A stretch of DNA of 64,000 nt from Paenibacillus terricola. Lineage in GTDB: Bacteria > Bacillota > Bacilli > Paenibacillales > Paenibacillaceae. The stretch lies in NCBI RefSeq assembly GCF_014779765.1, contig NZ_JACXZA010000002.1, positions 62,001 through 126,000 on the forward strand. The letters run 5' to 3'. The notes below the pieces were generated by a model, which was given only the letters and a program-made list of their open reading frames with translations, was not told where the DNA came from and did no database searches. Shown piece by piece: positions 1 to 9,319 of the stretch. The stretch's first letter is position 1; the number at the start of each line of letters is the position of its first letter. Made by a program: the position numbers and the translations under genes.

Positions 1-2
1 AC

Positions 3-1160
3 GTCGATGGGCGAAGCGTGCTCGGTCAGCAACTTACAGGAGAAGAAGCCATTTTGCAGGAAGGGGAAAGCAAGCTTGCGAAAGTTCGACAGACCAATCT
101 GGTGGGGAAGCAAAAGAGGGAGAGCGGCGTGTTTGCCATTCGAAATCAGGGCAAGCCTTACCTGGTCTTCTACCGGGAGCTGCCGGATCAGAACTGGACG
201 ATCATAGGCGTCGTGCCGGAACGGGAATTGTATGCGAAGCTGAACCGGATTAAGGAGACGATGCTGCTCGTTAGTGGAATTCTGCTGGTGATCGTGCTCG
301 TCGTGGCATTCAGTCTATCCAAAAGCATCACGACTCCCCTTACGCGAATGGCCCGATCCATGAAACTTGTGAAACGAGGCGAGTTCGACGAAGCGATTAA
401 GCAAATGCCGAACACCCAGCGAGGGCACAGTGAGATCGGTTATGTGACCAGCGCTTTCGGACAGATGACGCACCAGCTGAAGTACCTGATCGAAACAGAA
501 TACGAGACGAACCTGAGGCGTAAAAACGCTGAATACAAAGCGTTGCTGCTGCAGATCAACCCGCATTTCTACAACAATACACTCGAAATAATTAGCGGTC
601 TGGCCGCGATGAAGCGCAATGATCTTGTTATGGATGCAATTGAAGCACTGGGGCAGATGATGCGGTATTCGCTGGATTTGAGCTCCGATCAGGTGTGGGT
701 GCGGGAAGAACTTGCTTATATCCGGGATTATCTGTTCATCCTAAAGCTAAGGTACGACGATCGACTACAGGTCCGGATCGAAGAGGCACCCGGGGCCAGT
801 GAACTTAAGATGCCTAAGTTTATTCTGCAGCCTTTGGTTGAGAATGCAGTTAAATACAGCTTGGAAAACGGGGAAAAGGCGCTTGTTGAACTGGGGGCCG
901 AGGCTCGCGACGGTTGGCTGTACTTGACCATTGCCGACAACGGAATCGGCATGAATGGGGAACTGGCAGCCGAATTGCAGAGGGGGCTGTCTGGGGCGGA
1001 TACGACAGCGATCCTCTACACAGAGGGGAACAGCATCGGGCTGCGAAACGTCCTGGCGCGCTGCCGGGTGCAATACGGCGATGCCTTTGAAGTCCACATT
1101 GCTTCATCACCGGATTCCGGCACGACGATAACGATGCGGTTACCCGCAAACAGGAGTTGA
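3..1160 (+). CDS. Sensor histidine kinase, YesM/LytS type (5' truncated by window edge)
   Basis: This is the C-terminal 385 residues of a membrane sensor kinase. The frame is open to the left edge, so the true start lies outside the window. What remains is the end of an extracellular sensor domain, a transmembrane helix (about nt 258-317), a HAMP linker, a His_kinase domain with the phosphoacceptor box 'QINPHFYNNTLE' (about nt 553-588) and an HATPase_c domain with the N box 'PLVENAVKYS' and the G1 box 'DNGIGM'. The usual box reads 'NPHFLYNTL'; here two residues after the His-Phe differ, but the His is kept. It overlaps the region just upstream of the response regulator start and should act with it to sense an extracellular sugar, presumably a fructan product given the downstream genes. 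Confidence 0.93.
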   Translation, partial: VDGRSVLGQQLTGEEAILQEGESKLAKVRQTNLVGKQKRESGVFAIRNQGKPYLVFYRELPDQNWTIIGVVPERELYAKLNRIKETMLLVSGILLVIVLVVAFSLSKSITTPLTRMARSMKLVKRGEFDEAIKQMPNTQRGHSEIGYVTSAFGQMTHQLKYLIETEYETNLRRKNAEYKALLLQINPHFYNNTLEIISGLAAMKRNDLVMDAIEALGQMMRYSLDLSSDQVWVREELAYIRDYLFILKLRYDDRLQVRIEEAPGASELKMPKFILQPLVENAVKYSLENGEKALVELGAEARDGWLYLTIADNGIGMNGELAAELQRGLSGADTTAILYTEGNSIGLRNVLARCRVQYGDAFEVHIASSPDSGTTITMRLPANRS

Positions 1161-1165
1161 TCATC

Positions 1166-2797
1166 ATGTATCGTGTCATGCTCGTAGACGATGAAGCAGG
1201 TGTTCGCAACAGCATCAAGGCGAAGATCGATTGGGAGAGTGCCGGATTCGTCATCGCTTACGAAGCGTCCGGCGGAGAGGAAGCACTCACTATGCTTGCC
1301 GAGGCGGCGGTTCGTCCGGATATCGTCATCTCGGACATACGAATGCCGAAAATGGACGGGATCGCCTTCATTCGAGCTTGCAAGGAGGCGTATCCGGAAC
1401 TGCGCGTGATCGTGTTGTCCGGCTATTCGGACTTCGATTATATGAAGTCGGCAATTCAGCTCGGCGTCAAGGATTACCTGCTGAAGCCCGTCGTGCGGGC
1501 GGAGCTTTCATCGCTGCTCGTGAAGCTGGCGGGTGAGTTGAAGGAGGAACGACTGCTGGAAGGCGAGCGCCAGCGGGAGAAGGTTCAGCGTAACCAGCAG
1601 CTGCGGCAAATGCAGGAGCATTTCCTCCTTCAATTGGTGAAGGAGGAAGGCGTAAGCGAGTCTGCGGTGCGGGATCGGCTGCACCAATTGCAGCTCGACA
1701 AGCTGGACGGCGAAGCGCTAAGCCTGCGCTTCGCGACACTGGAGATGCGCTTGCCGCCGGGACGGCTGCGAAGCTGGGAGGGACGCCGCGATCTGTTGCA
1801 GTTGGCATTCCGCATGCTCTGCCGGGAGACGGCCGACAAGCGGGAGGATGTGTACCCGTTCTATGACGCGGGGCACCCGTGGATGATGTTTTTCCTGATG
1901 GTGGAGACGGGAAGTAAGGAGTCTGGGGACGCAGCCGTGGAGCAGTTCGTTCGCGAGCTGAGGCGCAATGCAGCGACATACCTGCATCTTGAGAGCGTCG
2001 GCGGCATAGGCGAGCCCGTTCGCGGGTGGCGTGAAGCGAAGAACGGCTATGCCAGCTGTATGCTGGCCTGGAGCCGCGGGACGCTCGATGGATTGGCCTC
2101 CGCTTCGACCCAGCGGGAAGCACTTGATATGGCGCAGTCATTCACGGCTGAGACGGAGCGAAGGCTGATTCAGGCGATCGAGACATTGGATCGGCAAGCT
2201 TTTTCCGCTCAACTGCTAGAGTTGTTCCCGCCGAATCGGGACATGCCGATGTTCGCCTTCACATTCCTGGCGCTGCGGGTCATTCTGACCTTCGGGTCGC
2301 TTGCGAAAAAGTTCCAACTGGGCGACACCTCGCTTCAACAGGTGCTATGGAATTGCCAAGCTTCGATAGCGACCTATCGGAGCCGGGAGGAGGTACTTGC
2401 TCAAATTGAACAGCTCGCCGAACTGGTCATGGAGGCGGTGCGAAGCAGCCGAACCTCCAGCGGCCAACTGCAGGCGGAGGCGGTCCGCAAGTATGTGGAC
2501 GAGAATTATCCTTACGAATTGACGCTGTCCCAACTGGCCGGAATGTTTCATATGAACGAGACTTACCTGTCAAGCCTATTCAAGCAGAACGCGGGCGTTA
2601 CGTTCAGCGATTATTTGACGAGGCTCCGGATGTCGCGTGCCGCCGACCTGCTGAACGGGACCGAACTGAAGCTGACGGATATCGCGATGCTCGTCGGCTA
2701 CTCCAGCTCCAGCTATTTCAGCACCTCCTTTAAAAAGTATTACGGCTGCAGCCCGAAAGAATACCGGGAGACGCAGCAGAGAACGAATGAGAACTAA
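1166..2797 (+). CDS. Response regulator, REC plus AraC-type HTH (YesN-like)
   Basis: Cytoplasmic transcription factor of 543 residues. Residues 1-120 form a receiver domain with the acidic pocket 'VDDE', the phosphoacceptor Asp57 in 'VISDIRMP' and Lys in 'LLKPV'. A long middle linker leads to two AraC-type helix-turn-helix motifs at the C-terminus ('LSQLAGMFHMNETYLSSLFK' and 'LTDIAMLVGYSSSSYFSTSF'). I chose ATG 1166 because AGGAG at 1152-1156 sits 9 bases upstream; a TTG at 1157 is too close to that site. It starts immediately after the kinase stop, so the two are coupled. By family logic it activates the adjacent GH32/ABC genes. Confidence 0.93.
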   Translation: MYRVMLVDDEAGVRNSIKAKIDWESAGFVIAYEASGGEEALTMLAEAAVRPDIVISDIRMPKMDGIAFIRACKEAYPELRVIVLSGYSDFDYMKSAIQLGVKDYLLKPVVRAELSSLLVKLAGELKEERLLEGERQREKVQRNQQLRQMQEHFLLQLVKEEGVSESAVRDRLHQLQLDKLDGEALSLRFATLEMRLPPGRLRSWEGRRDLLQLAFRMLCRETADKREDVYPFYDAGHPWMMFFLMVETGSKESGDAAVEQFVRELRRNAATYLHLESVGGIGEPVRGWREAKNGYASCMLAWSRGTLDGLASASTQREALDMAQSFTAETERRLIQAIETLDRQAFSAQLLELFPPNRDMPMFAFTFLALRVILTFGSLAKKFQLGDTSLQQVLWNCQASIATYRSREEVLAQIEQLAELVMEAVRSSRTSSGQLQAEAVRKYVDENYPYELTLSQLAGMFHMNETYLSSLFKQNAGVTFSDYLTRLRMSRAADLLNGTELKLTDIAMLVGYSSSSYFSTSFKKYYGCSPKEYRETQQRTNEN

Positions 2798-3012
2798 CGG
2801 CATTTTTACTTATCTGCGCGTTCAGCCCAAGCTGGCCCGAACGAGCCTAAATCGAACAAGCCTAAACGTAACGGGTAGACGAAGTTACCCCTCCCCAACC
2901 AGCATTTTAAAAGTTGCTCCCCAAGCATAGTGAAAGTCTTGGCCCTTCCCGCAGCTTTACAATGGAGTCAATCGAAACAACCATAGAAAGCCGCGGGAAG
3001 GAAGGATTCAAC

Positions 3013-4566
3013 ATGACAAGCACAAATACAGGGGAAAATAGCCGTCAATCCGAGCATGAAGAGGCACTTAAGCGTGCGGAGAAAGCGGTACAGGCCGGAG
3101 CCGGGCGGGCGGCGCAAGATCCGTTCCGCCTGCGCTATCACCTGATGGCACCGTCGGGCTGGATGAACGATCCGAACGGCCTTATTCATTTTAAAGGCGA
3201 ATACCATGCCTTCTACCAACATTTCCCGTTTGGTGATTACCAAGGCCCGATGTACTGGGGGCATGCAGTCAGCCGAGACTTGGTGCGATGGGAGCATCGC
3301 CCGGTTGCCCTTGCGCCTACGGAGCCCTACGAGTTCGGCTCCCCCGAAGGCGGCTGCGGCTGCTGGTCGGGCAGCGCAGTGGAGCATGAGGGTGAAATGG
3401 TGCTTTTCTATACCGCACACGTCGATGGGAGCACCCCAGAGGAGGTGCAGGCTATGGCGACGAGCAAGGATGGAATTCGCTTCATTAAGCATCCGGTACC
3501 GGTCATTCAAGGCAGTCCCGACGGTGAATGCTTCGGCTTCCGTGACCCGAAGGTGTGGGAGCATGAAGGGCGCTGGTATATGGTCATCGGCTCAGGTAAT
3601 AACGGCCGCGGCCGCGCCCTCCTCTATGAGTCGGCCAACCTTGTGGAGTGGTCGTATCAGGGGGTTGCAGCAGAGAGCGACGGAACGCAAGGCGATATGT
3701 GGGAATGCCCGGATTTGTTCCCACTTGGCGACAAGTACGTCCTGATCGTTTCCCCGATGAACATGGACGGCGTCAAAAATCTCTACATGATCGGAGAGAT
3801 GGATTTTGCGGAGGGTCGTTTCACCCCCGAGAGCAGCGGCATCATCGATGACGGACCGGACTTCTACGCCGCGCAGACGATGCGGGACAGCAACGGCCGC
3901 CGCATCCTGATCGCTTGGATGGACATGTGGGGATCGAAGCTCATCAACACGGGGCGCGCCTGGTATGGGGCTTTGACGCTCGCACGCGAACTGCAAATTG
4001 CAGAAGACGGCACACTTGCCTCAAGGCCAGTGAAGGAGCTGGACACCCTTCGTGGGGAGCAAGTCGCAAACTTTGAGAGCGGACTCCGTCTGCAGCCTGA
4101 TGAAGATAGGAGTTGGGAGCTGCCGACGGCTTTTGAATGGCAAGCCGATATCGAGTTGTCCGAAACAGAGGCGCAGGAGCTGCGGATCGTAATCAGCGGA
4201 GCGGGTGAGGATTTATCCGGCGCTGAATCCGCAGGGACTTCACGTTCCGTATCCGATCAACGTACCATTATCCGTTGGCTGGCGGCGCAGAGCAGCATCG
4301 AATTGAACCGGAATGAGGCGGGAATCGGCGATTCCGGCATATACACGACAGCGCTCCCTGCCACAGTGAATGCCCGACTGCAACTTCGACTGTTCGTTGA
4401 TAACTCGTCAGTGGAGCTGTTCATCAACGACGGTGACCGAGTATTGACCAGCCGCATCTATCCGCTCGCTTCAGGCCGCAGACTGCAGATTCAGGCTGTA
4501 GGAGGAACCCTTGTATTCAAAGGCATGCGGCTCTGGAAGGTGGATGGACTGGTGGTGGGGCAATGA
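3013..4566 (+). CDS. GH32 beta-fructosidase, cytoplasmic (sucrose/fructan hydrolase)
   Basis: A 517-residue GH32 enzyme that should hydrolyse beta-fructosides such as sucrose, sucrose-6-phosphate or short fructans. The three catalytic motifs are intact: nucleophile Asp53 in 'WMNDPNG', Asp178 in 'FRDP' and acid/base Glu231 in 'WECPDLF'. A C-terminal beta-sandwich follows ('LRLFVDNSSVELFIND'). There is no signal peptide, so it acts inside the cell, matching import by the two permeases downstream. ATG 3013 is chosen because AAGGAAGGA at 2998-3006 lies 6 bases upstream; an in-frame start at 2914 has no site. It overlaps the next GH32 gene by 4 bases (ATGA). The exact substrate cannot be read from the sequence. 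Confidence 0.92.
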   Translation: MTSTNTGENSRQSEHEEALKRAEKAVQAGAGRAAQDPFRLRYHLMAPSGWMNDPNGLIHFKGEYHAFYQHFPFGDYQGPMYWGHAVSRDLVRWEHRPVALAPTEPYEFGSPEGGCGCWSGSAVEHEGEMVLFYTAHVDGSTPEEVQAMATSKDGIRFIKHPVPVIQGSPDGECFGFRDPKVWEHEGRWYMVIGSGNNGRGRALLYESANLVEWSYQGVAAESDGTQGDMWECPDLFPLGDKYVLIVSPMNMDGVKNLYMIGEMDFAEGRFTPESSGIIDDGPDFYAAQTMRDSNGRRILIAWMDMWGSKLINTGRAWYGALTLARELQIAEDGTLASRPVKELDTLRGEQVANFESGLRLQPDEDRSWELPTAFEWQADIELSETEAQELRIVISGAGEDLSGAESAGTSRSVSDQRTIIRWLAAQSSIELNRNEAGIGDSGIYTTALPATVNARLQLRLFVDNSSVELFINDGDRVLTSRIYPLASGRRLQIQAVGGTLVFKGMRLWKVDGLVVGQ

Positions 4567-6470
4567 ACGGGGTTCAGCGCAAGTCCAAGTCGGCCCTGGC
4601 CGCGATCGTTATCGGCGCAGCGGCTGTGCTCGCGATAGGTGGAGCGATGTGGATGTCTTTCAACGCCGATTCATCTAAAGGATCCGCTGGAAAAACAAAC
4701 GAGGAGAAAGCTTACACGCCGCCCGCCCCTTTCCGATTCAACCCTATCGCGAATTACTACACGGAACGCTATCGCCCGCAGTATCACTTAAGTGTCGAGT
4801 CCGGCAATATGAGTGATCCGAACGGCATGGTGTACTACGAGGGCGAGTACCACCAATTTTATCAGAACAGCGGCCAGTGGGGTCATGCGGTAAGTCAGGA
4901 TCTCGTGCATTGGGAGCATCTTCCGGTCGCCTTGATGCGCGATGAGCTCGGCGAAATATGGTCGGGCAGCGCGGTTGTGGACTGGAACGATACGAGCAGT
5001 TTTTTCCAAGGGAAATCCGGGCTGGTTGCAATCTTTACGCATTTCCAGAGCGGCGTGCAGTCGCAGAGCATCGCGTACAGCAACGACCGTGGGCGCACTT
5101 GGACAAAGTATGAGGGTAATCCGGTCATTCCAAATTCTGGAATGAAGGATTTCCGCGATCCGAAGGTAATCTGGCACGAAGCGAGCAAGCGTTGGGTCAT
5201 GGTCGTATCAGTCGACAATCATGTGAAATTCTACTCATCGCCCAATCTCCGAAACTGGACCGAGACAGGCGAATTCGGCATCGATCAAGGTTCGCATGCT
5301 GCCGTATGGGAATGTCCGGATCTGTTCGAGCTTCCGGTAGATGGCACTGGTAATCGCAAGTGGGTGTTGACGCTAAGCGTCGGCAACAACGAGACGACCA
5401 AAGGCTCTACAGCGCAATATTTCATCGGAGAGTTCGACGGGAAAACCTTCCATAATGATAATCCAGCCGATACGGTGTTGTGGACGGATTACGGTAAGGA
5501 CTTCTATGCGGCGGTCTCGTATTCGGACATCCCGGAGAAGGACGGACGTCGCATCTGGCTCGGCTGGATGTCTAACTGGCGCTACCCGTTCACGATGCCG
5601 ACCGATCCTTGGAAAGGCAACATGTCCGTTCCGCGCGAGCTTATCCTTCGCGATATTCCAGGTGAAGGAATCCGTCTCATTCAACAACCTGTCAAGGAGC
5701 TCGATTCGCTGCGTGGCACCGCTCTTAAGCTCGAGGCGCAGCAGCTCGCGACTAACTCGAACGCGTTCGGGAAGTGGCGCGGAACCTCTTATGAGCTGGA
5801 TACGATCTTCACCGTTTCGGCTGATGCCGCGTTTGCGCTCAAGGTAAGGACAGATGGTACGGGGGCGGAGGAAACCAGCATCCGCTACAATGCCGCAGCA
5901 GGAACACTTACAGTCGACCGTTCGAAATCCGGCATTGTTTCGTTCGAGCCGGGCTTCGCGGAGAGCTTTGCGGCTCCGGTGAAGCCGTCTGCAGACGGAA
6001 GGTTGTCTCTTCGGATCTATGTAGACGAAGCCACGCTCGAAGTGTTTGCTGAAGACGGAGAGAAGGTGTTATCGACCATCGTATTCCCCGAGCCGACAAG
6101 CAATGGCTTGTCGCTAGAACTTGAGCAGGGCAGCGTCAAGCTGGATGGAGCCTCATTCTACCCGATGCGCTCGGTGTGGCGTGACGAGAATCCAGATTCC
6201 AGCGTACCAAGCCGCATTCTCATAGGCAAGGAATCCGTAGACGTGGCGGTTGGGGCGCATATAACCGTGAAGTCGTCCGTGCTGCCGCTGGCAGCCCCTC
6301 AACAGCTCGAATGGACGTCCAGCGATGTGTCTGTCGCTAAAGTGAAGCGTGCAGCGGACGGCAGCGGCGCTGACATCTCTGGTGTAGGCGCAGGACAAGC
6401 CGACTTGATCGCGAAGACGCCTGACGGCAAAATAACGGCGACGATGAGCGTGTTCGTCTACGAGCCGTAA
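4563..6470 (+). CDS. Membrane-anchored GH32 fructanase with Big_2 domain and variant active-site box
   Basis: A 635-residue extracytoplasmic GH32 protein. Residues about 10-32 form an uncleaved-looking signal anchor with no lipobox. The propeller (about 70-390) carries Asp85, Asp199 ('FRDP') and Glu250 ('WECPDLF'). The nucleophile box reads 'GNMSDPNG' rather than 'GWMNDPNG', so the Trp and the Asn that line the donor site are replaced by Asn and Ser. The C-terminal beta-sandwich is followed by an Ig-like Big_2 domain (about 555-635, 'WTSSDVSVAKV'), often used for wall or substrate attachment. It probably cuts long fructan (levan or inulin) outside the cell so that the products can be imported. 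Its start overlaps the upstream stop by 4 bases. Hydrolase versus fructosyltransferase activity is undecided. Confidence 0.88.
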   Translation: MNGVQRKSKSALAAIVIGAAAVLAIGGAMWMSFNADSSKGSAGKTNEEKAYTPPAPFRFNPIANYYTERYRPQYHLSVESGNMSDPNGMVYYEGEYHQFYQNSGQWGHAVSQDLVHWEHLPVALMRDELGEIWSGSAVVDWNDTSSFFQGKSGLVAIFTHFQSGVQSQSIAYSNDRGRTWTKYEGNPVIPNSGMKDFRDPKVIWHEASKRWVMVVSVDNHVKFYSSPNLRNWTETGEFGIDQGSHAAVWECPDLFELPVDGTGNRKWVLTLSVGNNETTKGSTAQYFIGEFDGKTFHNDNPADTVLWTDYGKDFYAAVSYSDIPEKDGRRIWLGWMSNWRYPFTMPTDPWKGNMSVPRELILRDIPGEGIRLIQQPVKELDSLRGTALKLEAQQLATNSNAFGKWRGTSYELDTIFTVSADAAFALKVRTDGTGAEETSIRYNAAAGTLTVDRSKSGIVSFEPGFAESFAAPVKPSADGRLSLRIYVDEATLEVFAEDGEKVLSTIVFPEPTSNGLSLELEQGSVKLDGASFYPMRSVWRDENPDSSVPSRILIGKESVDVAVGAHITVKSSVLPLAAPQQLEWTSSDVSVAKVKRAADGSGADISGVGAGQADLIAKTPDGKITATMSVFVYEP

Positions 6471-6535
6471 GGGGTGCTCGCACTCAGAATCAAGTTTATT
6501 CACTCAATCCACCAAACTGAAAGGAAGGGAAAACC

Positions 6536-7468
6536 ATGGCAAACACCGAGCTAGCTTCATCGATATCCAAGCGCCGCAATGAAAATCCCTTCGGCCATGC
6601 ACTGCGCCGGGAAGAGAGAACGGCCTGGCTGTTCATCTTGCCTGCGTTGGCAGCGCTTTTGCTCTTTGTCTTCTATCCGATGATCCAAGCGTTCATCATC
6701 AGCTTCCAGAACTACAACATGGTAGGCGGAACCCGGTCTTTTAATGGCATCGATAATTACCGGACGCTGATGAATGACTCTGAGTTTCTGGCAAGTCTTC
6801 GGCATTCACTGTTCTTCGCCGTCATTGTCATTCCGGTACAGACAGCGATTTCGCTGGGCCTCGCGATGCTGATTCAGCGAGTCGGTCGTTTTACAAGCTT
6901 GTTTCGAACGGCTTATTTTATCCCTGTCGTAATCTCGACATCGGTCGCAGCCACGGTGTTCAAGCTTATCTACAACAAGGACTTCGGCATCTTGAATCAA
7001 GTTCTCAAATCGATGGGACTGCCGACGACGAACTTTTTATCCAATCCGGATACCGCGATGTACGGCATCATCATTCTCGGCATTTGGAAAGCATCTGGGT
7101 TTTTCATGATTATTTTTCTCGCGGGACTGAACAACATCTCCCAAGACTTATATGAAGCGGCTCGAGTTGACGGAGCAAGCCGAGCGCAGCAGTTCTTCCG
7201 TATTACGCTGCCGATGCTGAACCGAACGATGGCTTTTGTTGTCATCATGACGACGATCGATGCAATCAAGCTGGGAGGTCTCGTCTTCGTCCTCACCAAT
7301 GGCGGACCGAACGGCTCCACCCAGACAGTCGTCTATTACATCTGGAAAGTGGCATTCCAGCAAATGCAAATGGGCTACGGCACCGCCGCCGCTTTTGTTC
7401 TATTCGCTATCGTGCTGATCATCTCGCTTGTGCAAATGACCTACTTCAATAAGAAAGCTGACTACTAG
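6536..7468 (+). CDS. Sugar ABC transporter permease, MalF/UgpA type
   Basis: A 310-residue inner membrane permease with six predicted hydrophobic segments, the first at 'AWLFILPALAALLLFVFYPM'. The cytoplasmic EAA loop that docks on the ATPase is clear ('EAARVDGASRAQQFFRITLP'). It starts with ATG 6536 after AAGGAAGGGA at 6520-6529. It is the first half of a CUT1-type importer pair with the next gene and should import oligofructosides released by the GH32 enzymes. No substrate-binding protein or ATPase is encoded nearby. In Firmicutes the ATPase is commonly shared (MsmX-like) and encoded elsewhere, and the binding protein may lie left of the window. Confidence 0.93.
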   Translation: MANTELASSISKRRNENPFGHALRREERTAWLFILPALAALLLFVFYPMIQAFIISFQNYNMVGGTRSFNGIDNYRTLMNDSEFLASLRHSLFFAVIVIPVQTAISLGLAMLIQRVGRFTSLFRTAYFIPVVISTSVAATVFKLIYNKDFGILNQVLKSMGLPTTNFLSNPDTAMYGIIILGIWKASGFFMIIFLAGLNNISQDLYEAARVDGASRAQQFFRITLPMLNRTMAFVVIMTTIDAIKLGGLVFVLTNGGPNGSTQTVVYYIWKVAFQQMQMGYGTAAAFVLFAIVLIISLVQMTYFNKKADY

Positions 7469-7479
7469 GGGGGATTATT

Positions 7480-8319
7480 ATGCGGCAAATGGCGCTTGCG
7501 CTTAAAAACATCATGATGACGCTAATCGCCATCGTCAGCATTATTCCGATCGTATGGATGGTCGCTGGATCTCTGCGACCTTATGAGGAACTGTTCCAAT
7601 ATTCATCGAGCTTGAATTGGCATTTGTTCGTGCCCGTGAAGTTCACCTGGGTGAACTTCAAAAACGTTATTTTCAACGATACGAATCCATTCCTACGCTA
7701 CATTTGGAACACAGTGATCGTCGCCGGATCCGTAACCGGCATCGTGCTCGTCGTAAGCGCCTTGGCCGCCTTCGCTTTCGCGAAGCTGCGATTCCGTGGC
7801 AAGTCGATCGTCTTCGCCTTGTTCATGTCGGCAATGGTTATTCCGGGCGAAGTAACGCTCGTGCCAAACTACTTGCTGATGAACAATTTCGGGTGGGTCA
7901 ACTCGTACGCAAGTCTCATCGTGCCATCCGCGCTGTCGGTATTCGGCATCTTCTTGCTGAGGCAGTTTTTCGCGGACATTCCGAATGAGATTATGGAGGC
8001 GGCGAAGATTGACGGTGCTTCGGTTATGCGCGTGTTCTTGCGCATCGTCGTTCCGGCGGCCGTTCCGGCGCTAATAACACTTGGCCTGATGACGTTTCTC
8101 GGCAACTGGGACTCGTATCTCTGGCCCCTTATCGTCATCAATGACGACAAGAAGCAGATGATCCAAGTCGCAATTGCGTCGTTCTCTTCGCTGGCGGGCA
8201 GCGATTGGTCCAAAATTCTGGCAGCTAGTACGATATCAACGGCTCCGATCCTGATTCTATTCCTGTTCCTGCAGCGCTACTACATTCAGGGCATCACGAT
8301 GTCGGGGGTCAAAGGATAA
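7480..8319 (+). CDS. Sugar ABC transporter permease, MalG/UgpE type
   Basis: A 279-residue membrane permease, partner of the preceding gene in a CUT1 sugar importer. It has an N-terminal helix ('IMMTLIAIVSIIPIVWMVAG'), several further membrane segments and the EAA loop 'EAAKIDGASVMRVFLRIVVP'. ATG 7480 follows GGGGG at 7469-7473, 11 bases after the upstream stop. Its stop overlaps the fructokinase ATG by one base (TAATG), so transport and phosphorylation are translationally coupled. Confidence 0.93.
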   Translation: MRQMALALKNIMMTLIAIVSIIPIVWMVAGSLRPYEELFQYSSSLNWHLFVPVKFTWVNFKNVIFNDTNPFLRYIWNTVIVAGSVTGIVLVVSALAAFAFAKLRFRGKSIVFALFMSAMVIPGEVTLVPNYLLMNNFGWVNSYASLIVPSALSVFGIFLLRQFFADIPNEIMEAAKIDGASVMRVFLRIVVPAAVPALITLGLMTFLGNWDSYLWPLIVINDDKKQMIQVAIASFSSLAGSDWSKILAASTISTAPILILFLFLQRYYIQGITMSGVKG

Positions 8320-9308
8320 TGGAGAACAAAATTTACGATGCGGTAGCACTCGGCGAGTATTTGATCGATTTCGTTCCGGACGGCGTTTCGGCATCCGGAG
8401 AGCCTTTGTTGGAACGCAACCCCGGCGGCGCTCCGGTCAATGTGCTGGCGGCGCTCGCGAAACTAGGCAACAAGACGGCCTTTATCGGCAAGGTCGGTCA
8501 GGATCCGTTCGGCGAGTATTTGCGGGATGTGCTAATACGGCAGGGAATCGCAGATAAGGGGCTTGTGTTAAGCAGGGACGCACATACGACGATGGCATTC
8601 GTACATTTGGACGAGCTGGGAGAGCGTTCGTTCCACTTCGCCCGTCAGCCTGGAGCGGACGCGCTGCTTACGGAGGCTGAAGTGCGACTGGATCTTACGA
8701 GCGGAACGCGCCTATTCCACTTCGGTTCCATTTCGCTAACTTCGGAGCCTTCGCGCCAAGCGACACTACATGCAGTTGAGGCGGCGCGGCAAGCAGGGGC
8801 GATCATCTCCTACGATCCGAACTGGCGTCCGTCTCTGTGGGATACCGAGGAACTGGGGCTTGTCTGGATGAAGAGTGGGCTTGAACAGGCTCACATCGTT
8901 AAGGTGTCGGAGGAGGAGCTGGCGCTGCTGACGGGCCAGTCTGACGTCGGCATGCCGGATCTCGTTGCCGGAGCCGAAGAGCTTGTTCTGTCCTACGGAT
9001 TGGATGTTCTGCTTGTGACGCGGGGAGCAGCAGGAACGTATTATCGGACGGCGCGCTACGCCGGCGAAGTGGCAGCCAGCCGCGTCGTTCCCGTCGATAC
9101 GACAGGGGCGGGCGATGCGTTCATGGGCGCTTTTCTCCACCGCGTGCTCGGCAGCCAGACGAAGCCGGCGGACTGGAGCGAAGAGGAGCTGCACAGAACA
9201 GTCGCCTTCGCCAACGCCGGCGGGGCGCTCGCTACCACTCGCAAAGGCGCTATTCATTCGCTCGGGACGCTGGAAGAAATCCAAGAGTTGCTTCGCGGGA
9301 CACGTTAA
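8319..9308 (+). CDS. PfkB-family fructokinase
   Basis: A 329-residue ribokinase-family sugar kinase. It shows the N-terminal PfkB signature region ('GGAPVNVLAALAKLG') and the C-terminal ATP/anion-hole signature 'DTTGAGDAFMGAF', where Asp266 is the catalytic base. Given two GH32 enzymes and the importer in the same operon, fructose is the likely substrate, giving fructose-6-phosphate for glycolysis. It is the last gene of the fructan operon. Its 3' side has been invaded by an insertion sequence that begins 12 bases after the stop. Confidence 0.92.
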   Translation: MENKIYDAVALGEYLIDFVPDGVSASGEPLLERNPGGAPVNVLAALAKLGNKTAFIGKVGQDPFGEYLRDVLIRQGIADKGLVLSRDAHTTMAFVHLDELGERSFHFARQPGADALLTEAEVRLDLTSGTRLFHFGSISLTSEPSRQATLHAVEAARQAGAIISYDPNWRPSLWDTEELGLVWMKSGLEQAHIVKVSEEELALLTGQSDVGMPDLVAGAEELVLSYGLDVLLVTRGAAGTYYRTARYAGEVAASRVVPVDTTGAGDAFMGAFLHRVLGSQTKPADWSEEELHRTVAFANAGGALATTRKGAIHSLGTLEEIQELLRGTR

Positions 9309-9319
9309 CCCCGAAAAGG

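Noticed and set aside
1467-2141. 224-codon frame opposite the response regulator
   Set aside because: A shadow of high-GC coding DNA; low-complexity Arg/Pro/Ser translation without family resemblance.
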